Source: Alphaproteobacteria bacterium
GTDB taxonomy: Bacteria; Pseudomonadota; Alphaproteobacteria; Rickettsiales; SXRF01
Length of the DNA: 64,000 nucleotides
Reading direction: 5' to 3'
NCBI GenBank assembly: GCA_020049775.1
Contig: JAGVLO010000008.1
Location: forward strand, 19,790-83,789
Below, one piece after another: positions 26,464 through 35,724 of the stretch (its first letter is position 1; every line of letters starts with the position of its first letter). Under the pieces are notes generated by a model. That model was not told the DNA's origin. It saw nothing but the letters and a program-made list of their open reading frames with translations, and did no database searches. The translations under genes and the position numbers were made by a program.

Positions 26464-26695
26464 CAGGCGGTCTCCTGCAAATCTATGAGCCCCTAAGCAG
26501 GCTTTATAATGACATGGGTTATAGCTTAACCCCAGCTTTTGTCAAAGCGCGAATGATGATGTTAATGATGGTTAAATTGCTATTGCACTGCACAAAATCT
26601 ATGCTCCTGAGCCATGCCCTTGCACCACACTGAATTCAGGCTTGCGCAAACGGGCTTCTAGGTTAGATTATCCCTGAAATTTCAGGGAGCACCGC
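26464..26695. promoter_or_regulatory. Divergent promoter region of the two acyl-CoA catabolic operons
   Basis: This 232-base interval lies between the leftward leucine operon and the rightward thiolase operon. It contains a 17-base inverted repeat GGGTTATAGCTTAACCC (26516-26532) with perfect six-base arms, a candidate operator for shared control. No regulator gene is adjacent. A short hairpin-like CCTGAAATTTCAGGGAG overlaps the thiolase ribosome site just before its ATG. Confidence 0.45.
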
Positions 26696-27880
26696 ATGAG
26701 CAAAGACCCCGTCGTTATCGTAGCCGCTGCGCGCACCCCCATCGGCGGATTGCTGGGCGACTTCAAGGATATTTCCGCCACACAGCTTGGCGGCATCGCT
26801 ATCAGGGCGGCGGTCGAGCGTGCCAAATTGAACGGTGACGCCATAGACGAAGCCTACATGGGCTGCGTGCTTTCCGCAGGGCTTGGGCAAGCGCCCGCGC
26901 GGCAGGCAGCACTCGGTGGCGAACTCCCGCAATCTACTGCCTGCACGACCGTAAGCAAAGTCTGCGGCTCCGGCCTGAAAGCCGTGATGCTGGCACATGA
27001 TGCAATTGTTGCGGCCTCTTCCGGTATTGTGGTGGCGGGCGGCATGGAAAGCATGACCAATGCCCCGCATTTGATGTTGAAAGCCCGCAGCGGCTACCGT
27101 TTGGGCAATGACAAAATATACGACCATATGTTCCTCGACGGGCTGGAAGACGCTTATGACAAGGGCAAGCTTATGGGTGCATTTGCCGAAGCCTGCGCCC
27201 AGCACTACCAGTTTACGCGCAAGGCGCAGGATGATTTTGCCATCACCTCGCTGGAACGCGCAAAAAAAGCTGCCAATGATGGCAGCTTTAGCGCAGAGAT
27301 TGCACCCGTCACCGTCAAAAGCAAAAAAGGCGATGCCGTAATCAGCATTGATGAGCAACCGCAGAAAGCGGATATTGCTAAAATTCCAACACTGAAACCC
27401 GCCTTTGCCGCCGACGGCACGGTTACTGCCGCCAACGCCAGCTCCATTTCCGATGGCGCAGCGGCGCTGGTGCTGATGCGTGCGTCCGACGCAGAAAAGC
27501 GCGGCATCAAACCTCTGGCTCGCATACTCGGCCATAGCAGCCACGCGCACGCACCGGCATGGTTTTCCACCGCACCCATCAACGCCATGCAGAAACTCAG
27601 TGATAAAACCGGCATCGCGCTTAAAAAATTCGACCTGTTTGAAATCAACGAGGCCTTTGCCGTCGTCACCATGGCGGCCATGCGCGATCTTGATTTACCA
27701 CATGACAAAGTGAATATACACGGCGGCGCCTGCGCCATAGGTCATCCGATTGGCGCGTCCGGCGCGCGCATTCTGGTTACGTTGCTGGCGGCGTTGGAAA
27801 AACATAAATTAAAGCATGGCATGGCATCGCTATGCATTGGCGGCGGCGAGGCCGTGGCCTTAGCAGTAGAAAGGATTTAG
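26696..27880 (+). CDS. Acetyl-CoA acetyltransferase (thiolase)
   Basis: Thiolase II family enzyme of 394 residues that condenses or cleaves acetoacetyl-CoA-type substrates. The nucleophilic Cys90 is in TVSKVCGSGLKA, His350 in GGACAIGHPIGASGARI and the acid/base Cys380 in SLCIGGGEAVAL. The substrate-loop motif FEINEAFAVV (NEAF) is present. In this context it could cleave 2-methylacetoacetyl-CoA from isoleucine to acetyl-CoA and propionyl-CoA, or convert the acetoacetate formed from leucine after activation. GGGAG lies at -9. It is followed after five bases by an acyl-CoA dehydrogenase. Confidence 0.94.
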   Translation: MSKDPVVIVAAARTPIGGLLGDFKDISATQLGGIAIRAAVERAKLNGDAIDEAYMGCVLSAGLGQAPARQAALGGELPQSTACTTVSKVCGSGLKAVMLAHDAIVAASSGIVVAGGMESMTNAPHLMLKARSGYRLGNDKIYDHMFLDGLEDAYDKGKLMGAFAEACAQHYQFTRKAQDDFAITSLERAKKAANDGSFSAEIAPVTVKSKKGDAVISIDEQPQKADIAKIPTLKPAFAADGTVTAANASSISDGAAALVLMRASDAEKRGIKPLARILGHSSHAHAPAWFSTAPINAMQKLSDKTGIALKKFDLFEINEAFAVVTMAAMRDLDLPHDKVNIHGGACAIGHPIGASGARILVTLLAALEKHKLKHGMASLCIGGGEAVALAVERI

Positions 27881-27885
27881 TTTCA

Positions 27886-29013
27886 ATGCAACTTACCGAA
27901 ACCCAACGCATGATTCGCGACACCGCGCGTGACTTCGCGCAAGGCAGGCTTGCGCCTGGCGCTGCCGAACGTGACGAAAAATCCCTGTTTCCGCATGCCG
28001 AAGTGAAGGAGATGGGGCAGCTCGGGCTGATGGGCATGCTAGTACCGGAAATTTACGGCGGCGTTGGTGCTGATTATGTGTCCATGGCGCTTGCGCTGGA
28101 AGAAATCTCCGCCGCTGACGGCGCAATTTCTACTGTCATGAGCGTGCAGAACTCACTGGTTGGCGCTGGCTTGCTTAAATTCGCCAATGACTGGCAGAAA
28201 GCACAGTTCCTGCAACCCATCGCCAAAGGTGATATGCTGGGCGCTTTTGCGCTCACCGAACCGCAGGCAGGTTCTGAAGCGTCGGCGCTTTTGTGCAGTG
28301 CCAAGCGCGACGGCGACAGCTATGTACTGAACGGCACCAAGCAATTCATTACCTCCGGCAAGCATGCCGATATTACGCTGGTCTTTGCCGTCACCGACCG
28401 CAGCGCAGGCAAAAAAGGCATTTCTGCATTCGTCGTGCCGACCAAAACGGCGGGTTACGGCGTCGCCAAGCTGGAAGACAAGCTGGGCCAGACGTCGTCG
28501 GACACCGCGCAGCTCGTGTTTGACAATATGCGTATCCCCGCCACCCACCGCCTTGGCGAAGAGGGCGAAGGCTATAAAATCGCCCTGTCGAATTTGGAGG
28601 GCGGGCGTATCGGCATCGCCGCCCAATGTATAGGCATGGCGCGTGCTGCGCTGGAATTCGCCATCGGTTATTCCAAAGAACGCAAAACATTTGGCAAGCC
28701 CATTTTTGAGCATCAAGCGGTGTCATTCCGACTTGCTGACAGCGCCACCGAGCTGGAAGCAGCACGCCAGTTGCTGCTCTATGTGGCGCGCCTGCGCGAC
28801 GAGGGAACGCCCTGCCTCAAAGAAGCCTGCATGGCAAAACTCTTTGCTTCGGAAATGGCCGAGCGCGTCTGTTCAGCTGCCATCCAGACGTTAGGCGGCT
28901 ATGGCTATCTGCGCGATTTTCCGGTAGAACGCATCTACCGTGATGTGCGCGTCTGCCAGATTTATGAAGGCACGAGCGACGTACAACGAATTGTCATCAG
29001 CCAGAAATTATAG
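27886..29013 (+). CDS. Acyl-CoA dehydrogenase (short/branched-chain type)
   Basis: 375-residue FAD enzyme starting at MQLTETQRMIRDTARDFAQ; AAGGA lies about 10 bases before this ATG. FAFALTEPQAGSEASALLCSAKRDGDSYVLNGTKQFITSGKHADITLVFAVTD is the FAD/substrate region. The C-terminus LGGYGYLRDFPVERIYRDVRVCQIYEGTSDVQRIVISQKL has the catalytic Glu in YEGTS. The fingerprint fits butyryl-, isobutyryl- or 2-methylbutyryl-CoA dehydrogenase. Placed between a thiolase and an HSD10-like dehydrogenase, 2-methylbutyryl-CoA (isoleucine) is the best guess. Confidence 0.9.
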   Translation: MQLTETQRMIRDTARDFAQGRLAPGAAERDEKSLFPHAEVKEMGQLGLMGMLVPEIYGGVGADYVSMALALEEISAADGAISTVMSVQNSLVGAGLLKFANDWQKAQFLQPIAKGDMLGAFALTEPQAGSEASALLCSAKRDGDSYVLNGTKQFITSGKHADITLVFAVTDRSAGKKGISAFVVPTKTAGYGVAKLEDKLGQTSSDTAQLVFDNMRIPATHRLGEEGEGYKIALSNLEGGRIGIAAQCIGMARAALEFAIGYSKERKTFGKPIFEHQAVSFRLADSATELEAARQLLLYVARLRDEGTPCLKEACMAKLFASEMAERVCSAAIQTLGGYGYLRDFPVERIYRDVRVCQIYEGTSDVQRIVISQKL

Positions 29014-29038
29014 CCAGAAATTAATTATAGGATTTATC

Positions 29039-29803
29039 ATGGAACTCAAAAATACTCCTGTTATTATCACTGGTGGAGGCTCTGGCCTCGGCGCGGCAAC
29101 AGCACGCCTGCTTGCGCAAGGCGGGGCAAAGGTAGCGCTGCTCGACCGCAACCTCGCGGGCGCTGATGCAGTCGCGAAAGAAATAAAAGGCATTGCCATT
29201 GAGTGCGATGTCACCAGCGAAGACAGCGTCAAATCCGCGCTAGCCGCCGCCGCAAAGGCACATGGCGAGGCACGCATTGTCGTCAGCTGTGCCGGTATCC
29301 TTGGTGCAGGCCGCATACTTGGCCGCGAAGCGCCGATGGAGCTTTCCTTTTTCGAGCAGGTGCTGCGCGTGAATGTCGCGGGCAGTTTTAATGTGCTGCG
29401 CCTTGCCGCCGATGCCATGGCAAAACTAACGGAAATGGGCGATGCCAAAGAACGCGGCGTAATTATCAACACCGCTTCCATTGCCGCGTATGAAGGGCAG
29501 ATCGGACAAGCGGCTTATGCCGCATCCAAAGGCGCGATTGTAAGCCTGACGCTTCCCGCTGCGCGTGAATTTGCGCGCATCGGTGTACGCGTCAATGCCA
29601 TCGCTCCCGGGCCGGTGGATACACCCATGGTGGCAGGAATGCCCGATGATGTACGCGCAAGCCTTGAGGCTACCATCCCCTTTCCTTCACGGCTGGTAAA
29701 GCCGCAGGAATACGCGGCACTGGTGAAACATTTGGTGGAAAATGTAGCCATCAACGGCGAAGTAGTGCGCATCGATGGCGCACTGCGCATGGGTCCAAAA
29801 TAG
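29039..29803 (+). CDS. SDR-family 3-hydroxyacyl-CoA dehydrogenase (HSD10/HSD17B10-like)
   Basis: 254-residue short-chain dehydrogenase, starting at MELKNTPVIITGGGSGLGAATARLLAQGG with the NAD-binding TGGGSGLG; the Asp in VALLDRN indicates NAD over NADP. The catalytic Ser-Tyr-Lys is visible in IINTASIAAYEGQIGQAAYAASKGAI (YAASK). RVNAIAPGPVDTPMVAGMP and the C-terminal NGEVVRIDGALRMGPK are HSD10-like. Mitochondrial HSD10 oxidises 2-methyl-3-hydroxybutyryl-CoA in isoleucine degradation, fitting the two preceding genes. The gene follows the acyl-CoA dehydrogenase by 25 bases. It converges with the glycosyltransferase gene, 3 bases away. Confidence 0.9.
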   Translation: MELKNTPVIITGGGSGLGAATARLLAQGGAKVALLDRNLAGADAVAKEIKGIAIECDVTSEDSVKSALAAAAKAHGEARIVVSCAGILGAGRILGREAPMELSFFEQVLRVNVAGSFNVLRLAADAMAKLTEMGDAKERGVIINTASIAAYEGQIGQAAYAASKGAIVSLTLPAAREFARIGVRVNAIAPGPVDTPMVAGMPDDVRASLEATIPFPSRLVKPQEYAALVKHLVENVAINGEVVRIDGALRMGPK

Positions 29804-29806
29804 AAA

Positions 29807-30583
29807 TTAGCGCGGGTTGTATTTTCCCAACACGGTAAGAAACAACTCTTTCAGGAAGAGTAGTTTGGTGCGCCGGCTTACAATCTTAGTTGGAATACTG
29901 CCATCTTCCGGATACGTACGAATCACAGGGATTTCCTTTATTTTAAAACCAAGCCTTGCCGCATTCCATATCAGATATAGTTGTAAGTTAAAGCGCACAA
30001 ATATGTTGCGTATCGGTTGTACGCGATCATCTCTCAAGAAACGCATGCTCATGGCACGGAAGGCATTCGTCGGGTCAGTGTACCAAAATCCGCCGCTGGC
30101 TATCACCGGCGCTACTACATAACGTATGCCGATATATCGCTCCAGAGGTGTATTTTTATGCACACCACCCTTCATAAAACGTGAACCCTGCACCATGTCG
30201 TAACCATCATCTAGCGCGGCAATGAAATCCGTCAACGCTTCCACCCCGTCCTTGCCATTGCCATCCACTGTAATCACCCCTTCATACCCTTGCTCCATCG
30301 CGTAAGCCAATGCCATACGTGTCGCTGTGCATAAACCGCGTTCATCCGTAACCAGCAACGCGCGTACTCCCATAGATTTTAGAAAATTGACATCGGTAGA
30401 TCCATCATTACTACGGCCATCAGCAATTATAATATCAGCAAGCGGTGCGCGCTCTTTCATGCGCGAAAGCTGTTTGCGGATGCGCTCGCCCTCATTCCAT
30501 ATGACCGTGATAAAGCAATAACGTGTACGCTTCTGGAAAAATTCATGGCGCTCGTGAAGTGGTATTTGCAAAGCATGTGTCAT
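29807..30583 (-). CDS. Family 2 glycosyltransferase, dolichol-phosphate mannosyltransferase-like
   Basis: 258-residue GT-A glycosyltransferase. The N-terminal RYCFITVIWNEGERIRKQLSRMKERAPLADIIIADGRSNDGS carries the nucleotide-sugar-binding pattern, and VITVDGNGKDGVEALTDFIAALDDGYDMVQGSRFMKGGVHKNTPLERYIG is the DPM1/ArnC-like core. The acceptor Asp motif here reads DGN. There are no transmembrane helices at the C-terminus, so it is probably a soluble or peripheral enzyme using a lipid-phosphate acceptor. It lies 7 bases after the membrane acyltransferase-like gene, suggesting joint work on a glycolipid or polysaccharide. Donor and acceptor unknown. Confidence 0.85.
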   Translation of the reverse strand: MTHALQIPLHERHEFFQKRTRYCFITVIWNEGERIRKQLSRMKERAPLADIIIADGRSNDGSTDVNFLKSMGVRALLVTDERGLCTATRMALAYAMEQGYEGVITVDGNGKDGVEALTDFIAALDDGYDMVQGSRFMKGGVHKNTPLERYIGIRYVVAPVIASGGFWYTDPTNAFRAMSMRFLRDDRVQPIRNIFVRFNLQLYLIWNAARLGFKIKEIPVIRTYPEDGSIPTKIVSRRTKLLFLKELFLTVLGKYNPR

Positions 30584-30590
30584 GGTTATG

Positions 30591-31616
30591 TTAAGACTGC
30601 CGATGCATTAGTCTATTGAATGCTGCAACAAACAAGTAAAGTCCAAGCAAAAAACCTGCGTAGAGCGTTATAAATTCAGCCGCTGATGTTATCTGTTCTT
30701 CTCCCCACAGGCTTACAAAAACGCGCCCAATTACTACAGAATGCAACACATAGACAAATAGCGAGCAACTACCCAGCAATCGAACAGGCGACCAATATTT
30801 CAGTGATTGTGTGGCTTCAGCACATACGAGCAGCAGCATGGTCATGCCAAGCGAAGCGATAAAAAACCCAGGCGTTGGCGGATAAAAAATCTCACTAAAA
30901 CCTTCGCGGCTAAGCATGGCACCGGGATGTACCCACCACCAGCCCACACCCAGAACCAGAATACAAACACCCAGCAACACAAATTTTTTGTTAGTAAATT
31001 TGCGCACGGATGCAGGACCCCAGCGATAATGCGCTACCATTGCCCCCGCCAGCATATAAGCCAGCCACGGCACAAGCGGAAACCAGCCATCGATGAAAAA
31101 ATGATGCAATATATTCGTCTGGTTTTCTACCTCTACCGTTATCTTACCGGTCAGCAGCTCCAGTTCGGTAGGGTAATCAGCATATCCGAACGTAGCCTGC
31201 AGCCAAGGCATGGTCATTAAAAAGGCAAATATGATAATGCCAATAACCGTATCCGGAAGACGGCAGAGTACATAGGTGAACAGTGTACCTATGGCAATCA
31301 GGTATAATACATCCATGCCGATAAAAGGGCGTATGCCCCACGCCGCCATATCTGTAAAGGCGGCGCACCCCAGCAGAAATAAAATGCGCCACAACAGATT
31401 GCCGACTGGCTTGCCTGCATTCTTGGTGACCATCATGCCCGCAAGAAGCACAAACATGGGGGCGGCCAGCGAACCAACAATACGCATGAACCAGCCATGC
31501 GGCTCTTCCAGTATAGGCCCCATGTTAGCTCCAACCATAATCATGATAGCAAGGCCGCGCACTATGTCTATGGTAGTGTCACGCTTATCTGGGGATACGG
31601 CATTGTAGGTGGACAT
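30591..31616 (-). CDS. Multi-pass membrane protein, DUF1624 / YeiB-like acyltransferase
   Basis: 341-residue integral membrane protein with about eight or nine hydrophobic segments. The N-terminus (RDTTIDIVRGLAIMIMVGANMGPILEEPHGWFMRIVGSLAAPMFVLLAGMM) matches the heparan-alpha-glucosaminide N-acetyltransferase-like DUF1624 family: D-x-x-RG-L-AI, an asparagine in the first helix, and a second helix with FVLLAGM. Such proteins are thought to move acyl groups across membranes onto sugars. The downstream glycosyltransferase gene, 7 bases away, supports a role in decorating a glycoconjugate. Substrate unknown. Confidence 0.75.
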   Translation of the reverse strand: MSTYNAVSPDKRDTTIDIVRGLAIMIMVGANMGPILEEPHGWFMRIVGSLAAPMFVLLAGMMVTKNAGKPVGNLLWRILFLLGCAAFTDMAAWGIRPFIGMDVLYLIAIGTLFTYVLCRLPDTVIGIIIFAFLMTMPWLQATFGYADYPTELELLTGKITVEVENQTNILHHFFIDGWFPLVPWLAYMLAGAMVAHYRWGPASVRKFTNKKFVLLGVCILVLGVGWWWVHPGAMLSREGFSEIFYPPTPGFFIASLGMTMLLLVCAEATQSLKYWSPVRLLGSCSLFVYVLHSVVIGRVFVSLWGEEQITSAAEFITLYAGFLLGLYLFVAAFNRLMHRQS

Positions 31617-31699
31617 TCGGCACCTCTACAATTCTGCGTTGAATGAAGATGAAAATATCACTAGCATGAATAACTTCTAGGCAACAGTCGAAAGTTGAC

Positions 31700-32401
31700 A
31701 TGACACAGCTTGCAGAACTCAGTGAAAAAGATATTTCTGAACGCATTGCAAAAACCGAGCGTTACGTATCGGAGCAAAACGTTGCAAAGGCGATTGCCGC
31801 TGCAAAAATGGCGCATGAACTGCTTGATAAAATTATCGACATCGTAAAACCCGGTATCCGCGAAAGCGAAGTGAAAGACTTTTCCCTGAAGCTATTTTCT
31901 GAGCATCAGATAGAGCGTACATGGCACCCGCCTTATGTGCGCTTTAGTGAACATACGCTACTTACCTTCAGGGACAAAGCCTCTGAAGACCGTATTTTAC
32001 AGGAAAGCGATATCGCTTTTATCGATATTGGCATTGTTAAAGACGGCATCGAAGGTGATGCAGGCCGCAGCGTTTCCTTTGGTAATAATCTGGAATATAA
32101 ACTGCTCGTAGACGCCAGTCTGTCTATCTTCAATGACGCCACGGCTTACTGGCAACGCAATAACCCCAATGGCATAGCCTTATATGAGTATATATTCAGC
32201 CTTGCCGATAAGCTGGGTGTTGTCTGGAATCTTGATCCGGCAGGCCATTTGATTGGTGCATTCCCGCATCGTGGCTGGAAGCGCGGCATCAACCATTTCC
32301 CCAACATTGTAGATAACGGCGCATGGATTCTGGAAATCCAGATAAAGCACAAAACCCTGCCCGCAGGCGCATTTTTTGAGGACCTGCTTTACCGAAGATA
32401 G
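31700..32401 (+). CDS. M24 (methionine aminopeptidase / Xaa-Pro peptidase) family metallopeptidase
   Basis: 233 residues covering only the pita-bread catalytic fold. Metal ligands are recognisable: the Asp pair in AFIDIGIVKDGIEGDAGRSVSFG, the His in LDPAGHLIGAFPH, Glu in WILEIQIKHK and Glu in the C-terminal AGAFFEDLLYRR. The protein lacks the N-terminal creatinase-like domain of aminopeptidase P, so it is a minimal cytoplasmic M24 protein. Substrate unknown. It is a single gene transcribed rightwards from a promoter shared with the DUF1624 gene. It converges with exoD, ending one base away. Confidence 0.8.
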   Translation: MTQLAELSEKDISERIAKTERYVSEQNVAKAIAAAKMAHELLDKIIDIVKPGIRESEVKDFSLKLFSEHQIERTWHPPYVRFSEHTLLTFRDKASEDRILQESDIAFIDIGIVKDGIEGDAGRSVSFGNNLEYKLLVDASLSIFNDATAYWQRNNPNGIALYEYIFSLADKLGVVWNLDPAGHLIGAFPHRGWKRGINHFPNIVDNGAWILEIQIKHKTLPAGAFFEDLLYRR

Positions 32402-32402
32402 C

Positions 32403-33041
32403 CTATATCAAGCCAGTGAACCAGGCAACAGTTGCCAGCGCTACGAAGGCAATGATCTTGAACATAATGTAGATGCTTCCGACGGTAAAGAACATGCCGA
32501 ATATGGCAAAAATACCGTCATTCTCAAGCAGTGCCAATGCCATCAGGGAAATGGAAAATCCGGGCAGGAAATTCCCGCCCACTATTGGTAATGAAAGAAT
32601 CGCCGCCATTGCAGCCATCAGCACACCAATCAGGCGCTCACCATAAGACTCGCAAACAGGTGTAAGGCGCGGACGCACAAATTTTTCAATCCATAAAATT
32701 ATCGGTAGAGACTTTTTAATGATTTTTACAATCACGGCATGAGAAAACCGTTTTTCCGCCACTTTTTTGGGAAGCCATATTGACCTCCGCCCAAATACGA
32801 TTTGTAGCGCTATTAACAATATCGGGACTCCGGTAATGGTTGAGAATCCAGGAATGCCAGGTATAGGAAGTGAGTTTGGGATAGAAAAAATCAGGATGGA
32901 AAGCGCAAACGAGCGGTCACCCAGCATTTGTACAAACTGTCCTATAGAGATATGTCCGTGATCAGGAGCATTCGCTATTTCTTGCAGGAGATGACTAGTA
33001 CGTTTCCTTGAGTTTTTCTCAGCGTTATTATTCGATTCCAT
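32403..33041 (-). CDS. ExoD family membrane protein
   Basis: 212-residue inner-membrane protein of the exopolysaccharide synthesis ExoD family, known from rhizobia. Typical segments are SHLLQEIANAPDHGHISIGQFVQMLGDRSFALSILIFSIPNSLPIPGIPGFSTITGVPILLIALQIVFGRRSIWLPKKV, then several hydrophobic helices at the C-terminus. Molecular function in the family is not settled. The start overlaps the end of the P-type ATPase gene by 14 bases, so the two are probably co-transcribed, ATPase first. Confidence 0.88.
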   Translation of the reverse strand: MESNNNAEKNSRKRTSHLLQEIANAPDHGHISIGQFVQMLGDRSFALSILIFSIPNSLPIPGIPGFSTITGVPILLIALQIVFGRRSIWLPKKVAEKRFSHAVIVKIIKKSLPIILWIEKFVRPRLTPVCESYGERLIGVLMAAMAAILSLPIVGGNFLPGFSISLMALALLENDGIFAIFGMFFTVGSIYIMFKIIAFVALATVAWFTGLI

Positions 33042-35718
33042 GCCTTCTGCCTAAAAGATAATGTTCTAACCACAGCCAGACACAGGCGGCAATACTCACT
33101 ATAAGGATTGCAGCCCATGCCGTTATATCCGGCGGCGACACAGAAAAGACCGACTGCGCCCATGGAGTATAAGTGAAAATAATTTGAAATACAATAACCC
33201 CCAGGCTTCCAATAATTGCAGGCAGGTAATGAATGGGTGTATTCTTTCCAATCCTTGTTGCACGCGGAAACAACCACCATAAATACCCTATTTGCAGGCA
33301 TACAAGGGTATTTATAGCCATGGCACGCGTCACCGGCGTATCGTAACCCAAATCTGTGGCATATAGAAAAACTCCCATAGTTGCGAAAGTGAGAAGCAGC
33401 GTATGTTCTAAAAGCATTGCTACGGCACGCTTTGAAAAAATGGGAGCATCCACAGCAAATGGCTTGCTGCGCATAGCCTCTGGGTCATGGGGTGAAAAGG
33501 CAAATGCCAGCGAAAGCGTTACCGCCGTTACCAGATTAACCCACAAAATCTGAATCGGTGTAATCGGCAGCACAATTCCCAACAAAGTCGCCACCAACAG
33601 CACTAGTCCTTCAGAAAAATCGGTTACCATCATGAACTGAATGGTACGACGTATATTGCGGTAAATGTTCCTGCCCTGCTCCACCGCATGTACAATACTG
33701 GTAAAGTTATCATCCGCAAGCACAAGGCTTGAAGCTTCTTTGGCCACTTCCGTACCCTGCTTACCCATGGCAATACCTACATTCGCCATTTTAAGTGCTG
33801 GCGCGTCATTCACACCGTCACCAGTCATGGCCACAATCTCGCCTTGCTTTTGTAAGGCTTTAACCAGCCGCAGCTTATGTTCCGGATGCATGCGAGCATA
33901 AATATTCACCTGTCCTACTGAAGCTAGCAAGGCACTATCAGTCATATTATCCAGCTCGGCACCACTGATTACTTTTTCACTGCCATGGATACCCAGCTGC
34001 CGCCCGATAGCGCTGGCGGTAAGCGCATGGTCACCGGTAATCATTTTGACAGCTATACCCGCACGGTAGCATGCTGCAATGGCAGGCTTTGCCTCTTCAC
34101 GTGGTTGATCGGTGATGCCAAACAAGCCAAGCAATACCAGCCCTGATTCCACATCGCTGCGCTTAAGCTGTGCATAGTCCAGGGGAAGGTGTTTGCGTGC
34201 GATTGCCAGTACGCGCTCACCATTGCGCGCCATTGCCTGCACCTGTTCCTCCCAATAACCCGCTTGTACTATCTGCAACTCACCATTGGCTCCGAGTTGC
34301 TGGCTGCACATGGTGAAAATTCTTTCCGGTGCGCCTTTGACATAAGTAACACGCTGGTTACCTCCATAGTCATGGAGTGTCGCCATATAACGTTCTTCAG
34401 CAGAAAATGGTAAAACATCACGGCGCGGAAACTGCTCATTAAGCTGCTCCTGCCGATGCCCTGCCTTAAGTGCAAGCGCTATCAGCGCCCCCTCCGTCGG
34501 ATCGCCATTAAGTTCCCAAACGCCTTCTTTCATCTGTAATACCGCATCATTATTAAGCGCAGCACCATGCAACATTTCGTGGCTGGCTTCGTAAGCAGAC
34601 AGCTTGATTTCACCGGCATCAATAAGAAATTTTCCTTCCGGCGCATAACCCACACCAGTGACTGTAAAAGAATGGCCAGCCGTCACCAGATGACTTACCG
34701 AAAGTTCGTTTCGCGTCAGTGTGCCTGTCTTGTCAGTGCATATAACTGTGGTATTGCCAAGGGATTCGATGACCGGCAGGTAGCGCACCAGCGCATTGCG
34801 CCGCGCCATGGCGCGCACACCCATCGCCAGCGTAATGCTCATCACGGCTGGCAGCCCTTCCGGTATGGATGCCACGGCAATCCCAATCATGACCATGAAC
34901 ATTTCATCGACAGGCAAGCCACGTATATAAACACCAAAAACAAAAACCAATACTGAAATTATTACGATGATTATTGCAAGGTATTTCGAAAAAACCGTAA
35001 GTTTGCTGGTCAAGGGTGTTTGCGGCGATTCCAATGCGCCGAGCATAGCACTGATACGGCCAATTTCTGTATTAGTGCCAGTGGCAACCACAATGCCTGT
35101 ACCCTGCCCCGCAGTAACCAGCGTACCGCTATAGGCCATACAGGTGCGTGAACCAAGAGGGGTTTCTTCAGCCACCGCATGCGCGTTTTTATGCACATCC
35201 AGCGATTCGCCGGTCAGGATTGATTCCTGCGTGCGCAGGCTATGTGCGTGCAGCAGGCGTAAATCGGCAGGCACTTTGTCTCCTGCTGCCAATAACACAA
35301 TATCCCCAGGCACAAGCACCTGTGCATCAACAATGCTTTGCTTGCCATCTCTCAGCACATTCGCATGCGGTGAAAGCAGGTGGCGTATCGCTGCCAGTGC
35401 CTTTTCTGCTTTATTTTCCTGAATAAACCCGATGACTGCATTAATCATAATGACGGAGACTATGACAGCCGTATCGGTCCAATGCTGCAATAGTGCTGTA
35501 ACTGCTGCAGAAAACAGCAGTATGTAAATAAGGATATTATTAAACTGCTGCAGAAAGCAACGTAGCTTCGAATACAGTTTTCCAAGTGGCAGTATATTAT
35601 GCCCGAACTGTATCAGGCGGTTTTCAAATTCTTTCTGAGTCAGTCCGCGCGAATTGCTTGCCAACTTTCGCAATACGTCTGTCGTCGATAAACCATGCCA
35701 TATCTTAGGAGTATCCAT
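33028..35718 (-). CDS. P-type (P2-like) cation-transporting ATPase
   Basis: 896-residue ion pump with the actuator TGES (ESILTGESLDVHK), the TM4 motif IPEGLPAVMSITLAMG, the phosphorylated Asp in ICTDKTGTLTRNE, the nucleotide domain and the hinge MTGDGVNDAPALKMANVGIAMG. An N-terminal cation-ATPase domain (WHGLSTTDVLRKLASNSRGLTQKEFENRLIQFGHN) is like Ca2+-ATPases and PacL/MgtA. TM6 reads NLVTAVTLSLAFAF: the Asp of the SERCA NLVTDG motif is Ala, so calcium transport should not be assumed. The start is the ATG at 35718; a TTG two codons earlier has a better-spaced GGAA and is an alternative. Confidence 0.92.
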   Translation of the reverse strand: MDTPKIWHGLSTTDVLRKLASNSRGLTQKEFENRLIQFGHNILPLGKLYSKLRCFLQQFNNILIYILLFSAAVTALLQHWTDTAVIVSVIMINAVIGFIQENKAEKALAAIRHLLSPHANVLRDGKQSIVDAQVLVPGDIVLLAAGDKVPADLRLLHAHSLRTQESILTGESLDVHKNAHAVAEETPLGSRTCMAYSGTLVTAGQGTGIVVATGTNTEIGRISAMLGALESPQTPLTSKLTVFSKYLAIIIVIISVLVFVFGVYIRGLPVDEMFMVMIGIAVASIPEGLPAVMSITLAMGVRAMARRNALVRYLPVIESLGNTTVICTDKTGTLTRNELSVSHLVTAGHSFTVTGVGYAPEGKFLIDAGEIKLSAYEASHEMLHGAALNNDAVLQMKEGVWELNGDPTEGALIALALKAGHRQEQLNEQFPRRDVLPFSAEERYMATLHDYGGNQRVTYVKGAPERIFTMCSQQLGANGELQIVQAGYWEEQVQAMARNGERVLAIARKHLPLDYAQLKRSDVESGLVLLGLFGITDQPREEAKPAIAACYRAGIAVKMITGDHALTASAIGRQLGIHGSEKVISGAELDNMTDSALLASVGQVNIYARMHPEHKLRLVKALQKQGEIVAMTGDGVNDAPALKMANVGIAMGKQGTEVAKEASSLVLADDNFTSIVHAVEQGRNIYRNIRRTIQFMMVTDFSEGLVLLVATLLGIVLPITPIQILWVNLVTAVTLSLAFAFSPHDPEAMRSKPFAVDAPIFSKRAVAMLLEHTLLLTFATMGVFLYATDLGYDTPVTRAMAINTLVCLQIGYLWWLFPRATRIGKNTPIHYLPAIIGSLGVIVFQIIFTYTPWAQSVFSVSPPDITAWAAILIVSIAACVWLWLEHYLLGRRHGIE

Positions 35719-35724
35719 AGGCAA

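Noticed and set aside
26663..27550. 295-codon minus-strand frame opposite the thiolase gene
   Set aside because: Shadow of the thiolase codon pattern; no motif and no plausible start signal.
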